64,000 bases of DNA from CAYZTY01 sp964444665 (GTDB lineage: Bacteria; Planctomycetota; Phycisphaerae; Sedimentisphaerales; CAYZTY01): contig CAYUIE010000003.1 of the NCBI GenBank assembly GCA_964444665.1, positions 186,001 to 250,000 of the forward strand. The letters are read 5' to 3'. Made by a program: the position numbers and the translations under genes. This document shows, in pieces, positions 27,290 through 36,057 of the stretch. Within the stretch, counting starts at the first letter, position 1. The number at the start of each line of letters is the position of its first letter. The notes under the pieces were generated by a model. The model saw only the letters and a program-made list of their open reading frames with translations, searched no databases and had not been told where the DNA came from.

Positions 27290-28042
27290 ATGGCGAAAGA
27301 CAAACTCCCTGAAGAACATAATGAATCAGAAAAGGTTCCAGTGGTTCTATTTGCATCCAGCGAGCAACAGAACCGGGACACTGCGTATAATCTACTAAAG
27401 CAGGCTGGCTATAAAGTTATCACATGTTCGAACGGGGCCGAAGCTGTTGGTCTTTCTTGTCGGTATAAGTTTGATATTATAATTATGGATATTGAGATGC
27501 CGGTCATTGGGGGTTGGGAAGCGGCAAAAATTATCAGGTCTCAGAGTTATAACCAAAATACATCCATAGTAGCAGTGGCTGAAGGAAAAGGAGCAGACGA
27601 ATGGCTAAAGCTGCTTGAGAGCCCTTTCGATGATTACATCGACAAGCCGGATATTAAAAAAGATTTACTTGGCGAAATAAACAAGTACATTCAAAAGACT
27701 CAAGAGCTCAAGAAAATCAAAAAAAGCGGTGAAATTACCTGTAAAATCGCAGCCGAAAAAGATTATATGCAAGAGATCGAGAGATTGGTCCACGAGCTGC
27801 CAAAGTGGGTTGTAAAAATGAGGGAGACATTCGACAAAAACAACCTTCAGGAATTGCAATTTCAGATTCAGGCTTTGAAGGAGCAGGCTGTTTTAGAGGG
27901 ATTTGATGATTGGGCTGAGAAAGCAACAGAAATCGAGAGAATATTGCATGTCGAAGAGATAGAAAAGATAAATAAAAAAATTGACGAGCTTGTGCATATG
28001 TGTATAAAAACAAAGTTGCCCCGCCGGTCCGACAGTGATTAA
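27290..28042 (+). CDS. Degenerate receiver (REC) plus Hpt-like protein
   Basis: 250 residues. Residues about 16-132 are a receiver domain: the phosphoacceptor Asp67 is present in IIIMDIEMPVIGGW and Lys119 in DYIDKP, but the N-terminal acidic pair is replaced by ASSE and the switch Thr/Ser by Val/Ala (IVAVAEG). Residues about 160-245 align with a histidine phosphotransfer helix bundle (IQALKEQAVLEGFDDW) but the histidine is replaced by glutamine. It is therefore probably a docking or decoy module rather than a working relay. Monocistronic. Confidence 0.75.
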   Translation: MAKDKLPEEHNESEKVPVVLFASSEQQNRDTAYNLLKQAGYKVITCSNGAEAVGLSCRYKFDIIIMDIEMPVIGGWEAAKIIRSQSYNQNTSIVAVAEGKGADEWLKLLESPFDDYIDKPDIKKDLLGEINKYIQKTQELKKIKKSGEITCKIAAEKDYMQEIERLVHELPKWVVKMRETFDKNNLQELQFQIQALKEQAVLEGFDDWAEKATEIERILHVEEIEKINKKIDELVHMCIKTKLPRRSDSD

Positions 28043-28241
28043 TAGGAATACACCCCTTAAAAGCTTTCAACTGTAGCATCTATATTTCACTTGTCCATAG
28101 TATTTCAATTATTTACCTGTTTTGCGACTGCTATTATTGGTTGTATGTAGTTAACCTTCCGAATATAATAACTTTGAAAATTAGTAAACGACGAGTATGT
28201 GCGGTTTAGTAATTTGATAACATTTCTTTAATCGTTTTAAT

Positions 28242-28850
28242 ATGGCTAACGAAGATCTTTGGCTGCAACTTTCCAAGCTTGAGCCGAAATTAACGGCTGG
28301 GCGGGCAAAGTGCCTGTACAATGAACAACAGCGCCAATACACCATCACATTCATTAACAAACAATATCTTGCCAAACCGGACGACAAAAAAATTATAATC
28401 ACCGCAGATGCACCCGTAGAGCAGGATGCAAGTTTTCTCGAACAGCTTTGTATTCTTGCCTATCTGATAAATGCCAAGGATTTGCCGATGACCGGCAGGG
28501 ATGTTGGTACTGAACTGTTAAACGGTGGGCAATTTTTCTTTCGCGGCCCGCATGCTTTGCCAACCGGACAGCTTGAAGAGGCTTTTGGCAAAAATCCGGA
28601 AAGGCTCCTAAGACTGGCAGAAAGACTTAACGCAGAGGTGTGTGATTTTGGTGACGCGTCAATTCAATTTTTTATTCTGCCGCGAGTACCACTAACTATC
28701 GTCATTTGGCGCCAATGTGATGAGTTTCCTGCGCGGGCAACTTTTCTATTTGACCAGACTGCGGCAGAGCATCTTCCTTTGGATGCGTTGTGGACAGCTG
28801 TGAAGCTTGCAGCCAAGGCTTTAATTCAGGCCGACGCCGAAGTCGCTTAG
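28242..28850 (+). CDS. DUF3786-domain protein
   Basis: 202 residues, cytoplasmic. Contains the family's TITFINKQYLAKPDD strand pair, LCILAYLINAKDLPMTG, NGGQFFFRGPHALPT, FGDASIQFFILPRVPLTIVIW and the C-terminal LPLDALWTAVKLAAKAL helix. DUF3786 genes are found mostly in anaerobes near CODH/ACS or corrinoid methyltransferase genes; function unknown. Here it lies 228 bases before the CODH/ACS operon with its own transcription, since a strong promoter separates them. Confidence 0.85.
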   Translation: MANEDLWLQLSKLEPKLTAGRAKCLYNEQQRQYTITFINKQYLAKPDDKKIIITADAPVEQDASFLEQLCILAYLINAKDLPMTGRDVGTELLNGGQFFFRGPHALPTGQLEEAFGKNPERLLRLAERLNAEVCDFGDASIQFFILPRVPLTIVIWRQCDEFPARATFLFDQTAAEHLPLDALWTAVKLAAKALIQADAEVA

Positions 28851-28949
28851 AAAGGTTTTTATTAAGATAGTATCTAAAGTATATATGTGGACATCGAAAG
28901 GGCTTTTCAGTTGTATTTTGACTATTTGCTAAATCGATTGAACAATAAC

Positions 28950-28978
28950 TTGACGCCGGATGTATCAAATTATATGAT
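28950..28978 (+). promoter_or_regulatory. Sigma-70 promoter of the CODH/ACS operon
   Basis: TTGACG (28950-28955), 17 bases, TATGAT (28973-28978): near-consensus -35 and -10 elements at ideal spacing, about 100 bases before the first operon gene. It fits the housekeeping sigma factor encoded in this window. Confidence 0.75.
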
Positions 28979-28989
28979 GACGGTCTGTA

Positions 28990-29029
28990 AGAATCCGGCA
29001 GCGTAGTTGCCTGGGGAAGGGGGGATTCT
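28990..29029 (+). promoter_or_regulatory. Hairpin in the CODH/ACS operon leader
   Basis: AGAATCC (28990-28996) pairs perfectly with GGATTCT (29023-29029); an inner GGCA/TGCC hairpin lies in the loop beside a G-rich strand. It sits at the very start of the predicted transcript. Might be a 5' stabiliser or a regulatory element; no known riboswitch class recognised. Confidence 0.4.
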
Positions 29030-29078
29030 GCAGAGAGTAAAATGATTTAAGCTCGAGGTCTCTAACTTGAGGTCGGGT

Positions 29079-29864
29079 TTGAAAATAGCTATTGGGGGCA
29101 AAGGCGGAGTAGGTAAAACTACCGTTTGCGCAATTTTGGCAAAATTATTCGCTCAGGAAGGCGGTAAAATTGTCGTAATTGATGCAGACCCGGATACAAA
29201 TCTGGCTGCTGCATTCGGTCTGGCCTCGGACAAAACCCCTCAACCGCTAATCGAAATGAAGGAGCTTATTGAGCAGCGAACGGGGGCCGGCAAAGGTTCG
29301 GTTGGGGCATATTTCAAGCTCAATCCGAAAGTTTCTGATTTGCCGGACAAATTTTGTGTTGAAGTTGATGGAATGAAACTGCTGGTTCTGGGAGGAATTG
29401 AACAGGCCGGCAGTGGTTGCGCGTGTCCGGAGTCGGCATTTCTCAAGACACTGCTTACCCATACTATATTGCAACGGCAGGAGCTTATCATCGTCGACCT
29501 TGCCGCGGGTGTCGAATTTATGGGCAGGGCAAGCGTACAGGGTATCGATGTGCTGATTGTGGTTGTCGAGCCGGGAGCAAGGAGCATAGAAACGGCACAG
29601 AAAATTGTAAAAATGGCCCGACAGATGGGATTGAAGAACGTTGCCGCCATTGCAAATAAGATTACAGAGGACCATCAGGTTGAAATAATCAAATCGGAGT
29701 TGAAAGAGGTAGATGTTCTGGCCAGTCTTGACTATAATCCGTCTTTGTTGCGGGCGGATTTGCAGCGTGAATCGATATTTGAGGCTGCCGGACAACTTGT
29801 CAGTAGAATGAAGGATGTAAAAGAGAGGTTAGTAGATTTAGCCGGGGCGACCGTGGATACTTAG
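29079..29864 (+). CDS. cooC: CooC-type nickel-insertion ATPase (first copy)
   Basis: 261 residues, TTG start at 29079 (GAGGT upstream; a longer TTG frame begins at 29067). SIMIBI-class P-loop ATPase: IGGKGGVGKTT near residue 6, VIDADPDTNLAAAFG, and the CxC metal motif (GSGCACPES, Cys114 and Cys116) that bridges the CooC dimer. Loads Ni into the C-cluster of CO dehydrogenase or the A-cluster of ACS. First gene of the operon; a second copy sits between acsV and acsD, so the two may serve different metalloproteins. Confidence 0.88.
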   Translation: MKIAIGGKGGVGKTTVCAILAKLFAQEGGKIVVIDADPDTNLAAAFGLASDKTPQPLIEMKELIEQRTGAGKGSVGAYFKLNPKVSDLPDKFCVEVDGMKLLVLGGIEQAGSGCACPESAFLKTLLTHTILQRQELIIVDLAAGVEFMGRASVQGIDVLIVVVEPGARSIETAQKIVKMARQMGLKNVAAIANKITEDHQVEIIKSELKEVDVLASLDYNPSLLRADLQRESIFEAAGQLVSRMKDVKERLVDLAGATVDT

Positions 29865-29902
29865 AGTCGGCGCGGCGGAGCAGATTTTGCCGGAGAGTAG
29901 AA

Positions 29903-30448
29903 ATGGATAAAATAATTGTTGTTAATATAGATAAATGCCTGGCCTGCAAAAGCTGTGAGATTGCGTGTGCTGTGGCGCATTCGAAATCGAAAGAGCTTCA
30001 GGAAGCGGTAGCTGAGTCGCCGAAGCCTCAGCGAATGCTGAGTGTAGAAGCGGCCGGTGAATACGGCGTGCCTATCCAGTGCAGGCACTGCGAAGCGGCC
30101 CCCTGCATCGAGATTTGCCCGACCGGGGCGATTAGGCGGGAAAGTGACCAGAGCCCTGTTGTGGTCGATGAAGATTTATGCATAGGATGTAAACTTTGTA
30201 TGCTCATTTGCCCGTTTGGTATCTTAAAAATCGGCAGAGAAGGACGGGCGATTATCAAGTGCGATATGTGTTTCGAGCGCTTGCAGGCTGGCGAGGACCC
30301 GGAATGTGTCGCAGCCTGTCCTACAAAAGCACTTGTATGTATATCTATCGATGAACTTACAGACTCGAAACGAAAGAAGGCATCGCAGCAGTTCAAGAAA
30401 AAGTCACGCGAAGAAACTAAATCGCAAACAAGAAAGAAAACCAAGTGA
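29903..30448 (+). CDS. cooF: CooF-like 4x[4Fe-4S] ferredoxin
   Basis: 181 residues. Cysteine groups: CLACKSCEIAC (12-22), CRHCEAAPCIEICP (about 60-73), CIGCKLCMLICP (about 94-105) and CDMCFERLQ...CVAACP, enough for four [4Fe-4S] clusters as in CooF/HydN/DmsB electron carriers. A lysine/serine-rich tail of about 30 residues is extra. Carries electrons between CODH and the flavoprotein encoded immediately downstream, whose GTG start overlaps this gene's TGA. Confidence 0.88.
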   Translation: MDKIIVVNIDKCLACKSCEIACAVAHSKSKELQEAVAESPKPQRMLSVEAAGEYGVPIQCRHCEAAPCIEICPTGAIRRESDQSPVVVDEDLCIGCKLCMLICPFGILKIGREGRAIIKCDMCFERLQAGEDPECVAACPTKALVCISIDELTDSKRKKASQQFKKKSREETKSQTRKKTK

Positions 30449-31830
30449 AAAAAGTAGTCATAATCGGCGGCAGTGCGGCGGGGATGATGGCGGCTATAGC
30501 TGCCGCAGAGCAGGATAGAAATGCAGAAGTAACGGTCATCAGTAATGATGCGACGGCCTATCGCAGGCCCGGTATTCCTGCCTTGATTTCCGGTTATATC
30601 TCAGAGCCCGGTCAGGTGGGCGTCTTTTCGGAACGTACATTAACCCGTTACAATATAAAACTGCTCTGCCCTGCTGAGGTTACTGATATTAGCGTCAAAG
30701 AAAAAGTTATAACCTTCGAAAGCGAAGGGAAAAAACGGCAGCTTGCGTTTGACTCTGCTGTAATTGCGACCGGTGGCTATCCAATCATACCAAAGATACC
30801 GGGTGCGGATAAGAATGGCGTGTGTACTTTCACAACTTTTGAGGGTGCTCGGCAGATAGTTAATGCGGTTAGTGATGCAGATTCGGCTGTAGTTATTGGC
30901 GCAGGCTTTATAGCGCTCGAAATTGCCGAGGCCCTTATGCATAAGGGCCTGGAAGTTTACTTTAATGTTCGTTCACGCATACTGAGAAAACTTGTTGAGC
31001 CGGAAGTCTCTGAGTATTTGAGCAGAAGATTCGAACGCCGGGGATTAAGGATGCTAACCGGTGAGGCTATCTCTGAGGTTGGAGGAGGAAAATCGGTTCA
31101 ATATGTAATTCATAAGGGCAAAAAAATATCGACAACGGTTGTGATTATGGGGGCGGGAATGAAACCAAACGTAGCTCTGGCAGAGAAATGCGGCATCAAA
31201 TTGGGAAAGAGCGGAGCTATTAAAGTTGATAGTCGAATGCAAACATCGGTGCCGAATATTTATGCTGCCGGCGACTGTGCGGAAAGCCCCGATTTAGGAA
31301 CGGGTAAATTTCTGTATTCACCCGTGGGCAGTATAGGCGCTATGGCCGGCAGGATTGCAGGCCGAAACGCAGCAGGAGGAGACGAACAGACAAAGGGCTT
31401 TTTGCGGTCCCAGGCTGATGATATTTTAGGTGTGCAGATATTCAGCATAGGGCACAGTACAACAACTGCAAAAGAAGTTAACCTTGCAGTTAAGGTGCAG
31501 GACCTGATGGCGCCAGAGCAAGTTGACAAGGATTACGGCCCGAAGGCCTTTGAGCTGGCAAAACTGTTAACCGACAAGAAAGATAGAATCGTCGGCGCAC
31601 AGCTTGTTACCAGCCGTAATGGTTCGCAGTACGCATGGCAGCTATATCGTGCGGTTCTTGCCTCGGAAGACAGGGATGAATTCCTGAATAGTTTTAACTC
31701 GCCCCGGGCAAAGTTTGCAAAGGTCCTGGTACAGGCTATGACCTCGACAATATCAGTCGAGAGTTTTGAAGGTGGTGAATCTTTAACATGGCGTAATACG
31801 TCAGAGCAGCATATTGTAAATAACCGCTAA
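30445..31830 (+). CDS. FNOR-type NAD(P)/FAD oxidoreductase of the CODH-CooF-FNOR cluster
   Basis: 461 residues, GTG start overlapping cooF by four bases. FAD-binding IIGGSAAGMMAAIAA, NAD-binding VVIGAGFIALEIAEALMHKG, second FAD motif PNIYAAGDCAE, then a C-terminal dimerisation domain. It belongs to the NADH oxidase/CoA-disulfide reductase fold, but the redox-active cysteine expected near residue 42 is absent (YRRPGIP there). Genes of this type follow cooF beside cooS in several anaerobes and couple CO oxidation to NAD(P)+ reduction through the ferredoxin. Confidence 0.85.
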   Translation: MKKVVIIGGSAAGMMAAIAAAEQDRNAEVTVISNDATAYRRPGIPALISGYISEPGQVGVFSERTLTRYNIKLLCPAEVTDISVKEKVITFESEGKKRQLAFDSAVIATGGYPIIPKIPGADKNGVCTFTTFEGARQIVNAVSDADSAVVIGAGFIALEIAEALMHKGLEVYFNVRSRILRKLVEPEVSEYLSRRFERRGLRMLTGEAISEVGGGKSVQYVIHKGKKISTTVVIMGAGMKPNVALAEKCGIKLGKSGAIKVDSRMQTSVPNIYAAGDCAESPDLGTGKFLYSPVGSIGAMAGRIAGRNAAGGDEQTKGFLRSQADDILGVQIFSIGHSTTTAKEVNLAVKVQDLMAPEQVDKDYGPKAFELAKLLTDKKDRIVGAQLVTSRNGSQYAWQLYRAVLASEDRDEFLNSFNSPRAKFAKVLVQAMTSTISVESFEGGESLTWRNTSEQHIVNNR

Positions 31831-31846
31831 ATTGAGGTGTTTAATT

Positions 31847-33790
31847 ATGGATGCAAAGAAGCGTAGCAGTGACAAAGCATCGCAGGAAATGATAGAGCTG
31901 ATGGCCGAGGCAGGCATTGCAAACGCCTGGGACCGATTGGAGGCACAGGAGCCGCAGTGCGGATTCGGCAGGCTTGGTATTTGCTGTCGAAATTGTGCGA
32001 TGGGACCCTGTCGGATAGACCCGTTTGAAGAAGGTCCGCAGGAAGGGGTATGCGGGGCAACCGCTGATACAATCGCGGCCAGAAACCTGATTCGAATGGT
32101 TGCCGCCGGTGCCGCAGCGCATTCTGACCATGGGCGCGATATCACGCACACTTTCAAAATGGCCGTTGAAAGCGAGGCCTGTGATTATGTGATTAAGGAC
32201 GAAACGAAACTCAAGCAGGTTGCAGCAAGGTATGGCATCAAGACCAAAGACAGACAAAAAAAGGAAATTGCCGCCGATTTGGTGAACATGGTGATGAACG
32301 AGTTCGGCAAGCAGGAAGGAATACTTGACAGTGTAGCGGCTTACGCTCCGAAAGCAAGACAACGTGTCTGGGAGAAGTTCGGAGTTACGCCACGGTCGAT
32401 TGACCGTGAGATTGTCGAGATTATGCACAGAACGCATATAGGCGTCGGCTCGGACTATAAAAATCTTATAAAGCAGGGCATACGAGCCTGCCTTGCTGAC
32501 GGCTGGGGCGGGAGTCTTTACGCCACTGAGCTTTCAGATATATTATTTGGTAGCCCAATGCCGATTCGATTTGGCGCCAATCTTGGTGTCCTGGATAAAA
32601 AGCAGGTTAATCTTGTTGTGCACGGCCACGAGCCGACCTTGTCGGATATTGTCGTGGCGGTATCACAGGAAGACGAGCTTGTAAAGCTCGCAAAAGACAA
32701 AGGCGCGACGGGGATTAACATTGCGGGGATGTGCTGCACGGCTAACGAAACACTGATGCGACACGGGATACCTGTGGCCGGCAATTTTCTGCAGCAGGAG
32801 CTGGCCGTTATGACAGGAGCGGTGGACGTTATGTTAGTTGATGTTCAGTGCATTATGCCGGCGCTCGGTTCGCTCTCGGGATGTTTTCACACAAAGCTTA
32901 TTACGACTTCGCCAAAATGCAAAATAGCAGGGGCACAGCACATCGAATTCCACGAAGATAAAGCGGTCGAGACAGCCCGTAAGATTATCAGGATAGCGAT
33001 TGAAAATTTCACCAACAGGAAAAGCGCCATCAAAATTCCAAACGTAACGGAACAGGGCATTGCAGGTTTTACCACTGAAAATACTTTTTACAATCTTGGC
33101 GGCAGCTTCCGCGGCAGTTATCGCCCCTTAAATGATGCTGTCATTTCAGGGCGTCTGAGAGGAGCCGCAGGTGTTGTCGGCTGCAATAATCCCAAGCAGA
33201 TACACGATTATTGCCACGTTGAAATGATAAAGCACCTTATTAAAAATGATGTGCTGGTGGTTAGTACCGGCTGCAATGCTATTGCAGCCGGAAAAGCAGG
33301 CTTGATGAGGCCCGACGCCGCGGCGAAGTACTGCGGGTCCGGGTTGGCCGAAATTTGTGAAACGGTCGGAATACCGCCGGTGCTTCACGTCGGTTCCTGC
33401 GTGGACAACAGCAGAGTACTGACAATCCTGGCAAATGTCGTGGCCGAAGGCGGACTTGGCGATGATATCTCAGATTTGCCTGTCGCTGGCGCCGCACCGG
33501 AATGGATGTCGGAAAAGGCCGTTTCCATCGGGATGTACTTCGTAGCTTCCGGGGTCTACACCGTTATTGCTGAGCCGCTGCCTGTACTTGGTGCTCCGAA
33601 TCTGGCGCGTTATTTAACAGACGAAATCGAAAAAGATATAGGTGGCAAGTGGGCTTTTGAACGGGACCCCATAAAGGCCGCAGAAATGATGATTGAGCAT
33701 ATCGAGAGTAAGCGCGAAGCGCTTGGAATAAACGTGGAGAAAGAACGAAAGCTTTATGATATGGAAGAGCGCAGGGCACTGGCCGTTTAA
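31847..33790 (+). CDS. cooS: Anaerobic carbon monoxide dehydrogenase, catalytic subunit
   Basis: Interconverts CO and CO2 at a [Ni-4Fe-4S] C-cluster. Start at 31847 (ATG, GAGGTG seven bases before; the longer TTG frame at 31832 is rejected), 647 residues. D-cluster Cys38 and Cys46, B-cluster Cys47, Cys50, Cys55, Cys69, one below the R. rubrum numbering. C-cluster ligands are all present: His in VVHGHEP, Cys in GMCCTANE, VDVQCIMP, STGCNAI, YCGSGL and GSCVDNSR. As it directly precedes acsB, it is the beta subunit of the bifunctional CODH/ACS (acsA). Confidence 0.96.
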   Translation: MDAKKRSSDKASQEMIELMAEAGIANAWDRLEAQEPQCGFGRLGICCRNCAMGPCRIDPFEEGPQEGVCGATADTIAARNLIRMVAAGAAAHSDHGRDITHTFKMAVESEACDYVIKDETKLKQVAARYGIKTKDRQKKEIAADLVNMVMNEFGKQEGILDSVAAYAPKARQRVWEKFGVTPRSIDREIVEIMHRTHIGVGSDYKNLIKQGIRACLADGWGGSLYATELSDILFGSPMPIRFGANLGVLDKKQVNLVVHGHEPTLSDIVVAVSQEDELVKLAKDKGATGINIAGMCCTANETLMRHGIPVAGNFLQQELAVMTGAVDVMLVDVQCIMPALGSLSGCFHTKLITTSPKCKIAGAQHIEFHEDKAVETARKIIRIAIENFTNRKSAIKIPNVTEQGIAGFTTENTFYNLGGSFRGSYRPLNDAVISGRLRGAAGVVGCNNPKQIHDYCHVEMIKHLIKNDVLVVSTGCNAIAAGKAGLMRPDAAAKYCGSGLAEICETVGIPPVLHVGSCVDNSRVLTILANVVAEGGLGDDISDLPVAGAAPEWMSEKAVSIGMYFVASGVYTVIAEPLPVLGAPNLARYLTDEIEKDIGGKWAFERDPIKAAEMMIEHIESKREALGINVEKERKLYDMEERRALAV

Positions 33791-33818
33791 GCTGGAGTGA
33801 TTAAGAGGAGATTTACAG

Positions 33819-36005
33819 ATGTCAAGAATTATTGCGACCGCCGCCATAAATGGCGCACATAAGATTGCCGCACAGGCGGAAGATATCTTAAAGAAGGCCA
33901 TCGAACAGAAAGGCCGGGACACCGCGGTGGAGTTTCCAAACACCGGTTATTACATACCGATTATTTATTCGATGACCGGCCGGGCGGTAGAAAAACTGGC
34001 CGATTTCGAGGAGGTAATGAAGGAGATAAAAACTCTGCTGCCAAAACCGGTTACTGATGATATGTGGCTGCCTTACCTCGGTCCCACTCTCGATGCCGGT
34101 ATGGCAACGCTTTTTGCGGAGGAAATTATCGAGGCGTGTAAATATCTAATCGGGCCTAATCCTGTGGATGGTATCTGGCTGGGTGCGGCAGATGACGTAA
34201 TTCTGCGCGAGCGCGGCATTCAATTCGTTGACGGCTCAGCGCCGGGCTTTGCCGCGATTGTTGGCGCTGCGCCGGATGTGAAAACAGCGGTTTCAATCGC
34301 GCGCAAGTGCCAGGAGCGAAGTCTCTACGTGTTTATGGCGGGCCATCATAACGGGACCACCTTCGCCGAGCAGTTAGTCGAAGGCGGCGTGGAGTTGGGC
34401 TGGGATACACGGCTTATACCCTTTGGGCGGGAGATTACCACAGCGATATACGCGGCTGGTTTTGCAGCGAGGGCGGCACTAAGCTATGGAGGCGTCCCGG
34501 CGGGTAATTTCGAACGCAATCTGCTTTATAACAAAAACAGAATCTTTGCATTTGTTATTGCTCTTGGTGAAGTTACCAACGAATGGTACGCGACGGCGGC
34601 GGGAGCTATCAACTTTGGGTTCCCCGTTATTGCCGATTCTGATATCCCGGAAATCCTGCCGACCGGTATTTGCACTTATGAGCACGTCGTATCGAATGTC
34701 CCCCACGAGCAGATAATCGAGAAAGCGATTGAAGTGCGTGGGTTAAAGATAAAAATCTCGGAAGTGCCGATACCGGTGCCGTACAGCCCTGCTTTTGAAG
34801 GTGAGCGTATCAGGAAGGATGATATGTACTGCGAGTTTGGTGGCCAAAGGACACCAGCTTTTGAATGGCTTCGGATGCTGGATATTGGCGAGGTTGAGGA
34901 CGGCAAGATAGAGCTGATTGGCCCGGATGTGGATTCTGTTAAAGAGGGAGGCCAGATGCCCCTGGCAGTTGTGGTTGAAGTGGCGGGCAGAAAAATGCAG
35001 ACTGATTTTGAGCCGGTGCTCGAACGCCAGGTGCATACGTTTATGAATGAGGCACAAGGGCTCTGGCACATGGGTCAGCGGGACATTAGCTGGGTGCGAA
35101 TCAGTAAGGAGGCTTTCAAGGCGGGCTTCAGGCTTGAGCATATCGGCAAAATCCTGCACGCGATGTATCACGAGCAGTATTCCAACATTTTGGACAAGGT
35201 GCAGGTCAAGATTTTCAGTGACGAAAAAAGAGTTGTAGAGCTTCGGGAGATGGCCCGCAAGGTATTCGCCGAGCGCGATAAACGTATTGCAGGTATGACA
35301 GATGAAGACGTGGACACATTTTACTCCTGCACGCTTTGTCAAAGTTTCGCTCCGAACCACGTCTGTGTGGTTTCGCCGGAAAGGCCCGGTTTATGCGGTG
35401 CATATAGCTGGTTGGACTGCCGGGCCGCGTATGAGATAACTCCCACCGGCCCAAACCAGCCAATACAGAAGGGCAATTGTATCGAACAGAATATCGGCCA
35501 GTGGGACAAGGTAAACGAATTTGTCCTCAAGACCAGCGGTGGTAACGTTGAGCGAATGAGCCAGTATAGTATGATTACAGACCCTATGACATCCTGCGGC
35601 TGTTTCGAGTGTATCTCTGCTGTCCTGCCTTCCACCGGTGGAATAATGATTGTCAATCGGGAGTTTGCAGAGATGACCCCATGCGGTATGAAGTTTTCCA
35701 CGCTTGCCGGAACGGTGGGCGGCGGACAGCAAACGCCCGGCTTCATCGGACACTCAAAGCACTACATCAACTCAAAAAAGTTTATAGCCGCAGAGGGCGG
35801 AATCCGACGAATAGTATGGATGCCGAAAATGCTAAAAGAAGAAATTAAGGATGCTTTTGCCGGGCGGGCAGAAGAGCTGAGCCTGGGCGGAGAGGGATTT
35901 ATCGACAAGATTGCGGACGAGACGAATGCGAGCACCGAAGAAGAAGTACTGCAGTTCATTACCAAGGCCGAACATCCGGCAGCAAATCTGCAGCCCATGT
36001 TCTAA
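33819..36005 (+). CDS. acsB: Acetyl-CoA synthase, alpha subunit of the CODH/ACS complex
   Basis: Joins a methyl group, CO and CoA to acetyl-CoA. 728 residues, the full bacterial length including the N-terminal domain that docks to CODH and forms the CO tunnel (the archaeal form lacks it). A-cluster ligands: Cys504, Cys507, Cys516, Cys526 hold the [4Fe-4S], and Cys593-Gly-Cys595 (SCGCFEC) bind the two Ni; each is two below the Moorella positions. AGGAG lies before the ATG, 28 bases after cooS. Confidence 0.97.
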   Translation: MSRIIATAAINGAHKIAAQAEDILKKAIEQKGRDTAVEFPNTGYYIPIIYSMTGRAVEKLADFEEVMKEIKTLLPKPVTDDMWLPYLGPTLDAGMATLFAEEIIEACKYLIGPNPVDGIWLGAADDVILRERGIQFVDGSAPGFAAIVGAAPDVKTAVSIARKCQERSLYVFMAGHHNGTTFAEQLVEGGVELGWDTRLIPFGREITTAIYAAGFAARAALSYGGVPAGNFERNLLYNKNRIFAFVIALGEVTNEWYATAAGAINFGFPVIADSDIPEILPTGICTYEHVVSNVPHEQIIEKAIEVRGLKIKISEVPIPVPYSPAFEGERIRKDDMYCEFGGQRTPAFEWLRMLDIGEVEDGKIELIGPDVDSVKEGGQMPLAVVVEVAGRKMQTDFEPVLERQVHTFMNEAQGLWHMGQRDISWVRISKEAFKAGFRLEHIGKILHAMYHEQYSNILDKVQVKIFSDEKRVVELREMARKVFAERDKRIAGMTDEDVDTFYSCTLCQSFAPNHVCVVSPERPGLCGAYSWLDCRAAYEITPTGPNQPIQKGNCIEQNIGQWDKVNEFVLKTSGGNVERMSQYSMITDPMTSCGCFECISAVLPSTGGIMIVNREFAEMTPCGMKFSTLAGTVGGGQQTPGFIGHSKHYINSKKFIAAEGGIRRIVWMPKMLKEEIKDAFAGRAEELSLGGEGFIDKIADETNASTEEEVLQFITKAEHPAANLQPMF

Positions 36006-36057
36006 AATATGTTACTCTTGCAAGTGACAAACGACGGAATATAAGAAAGGACGGATT

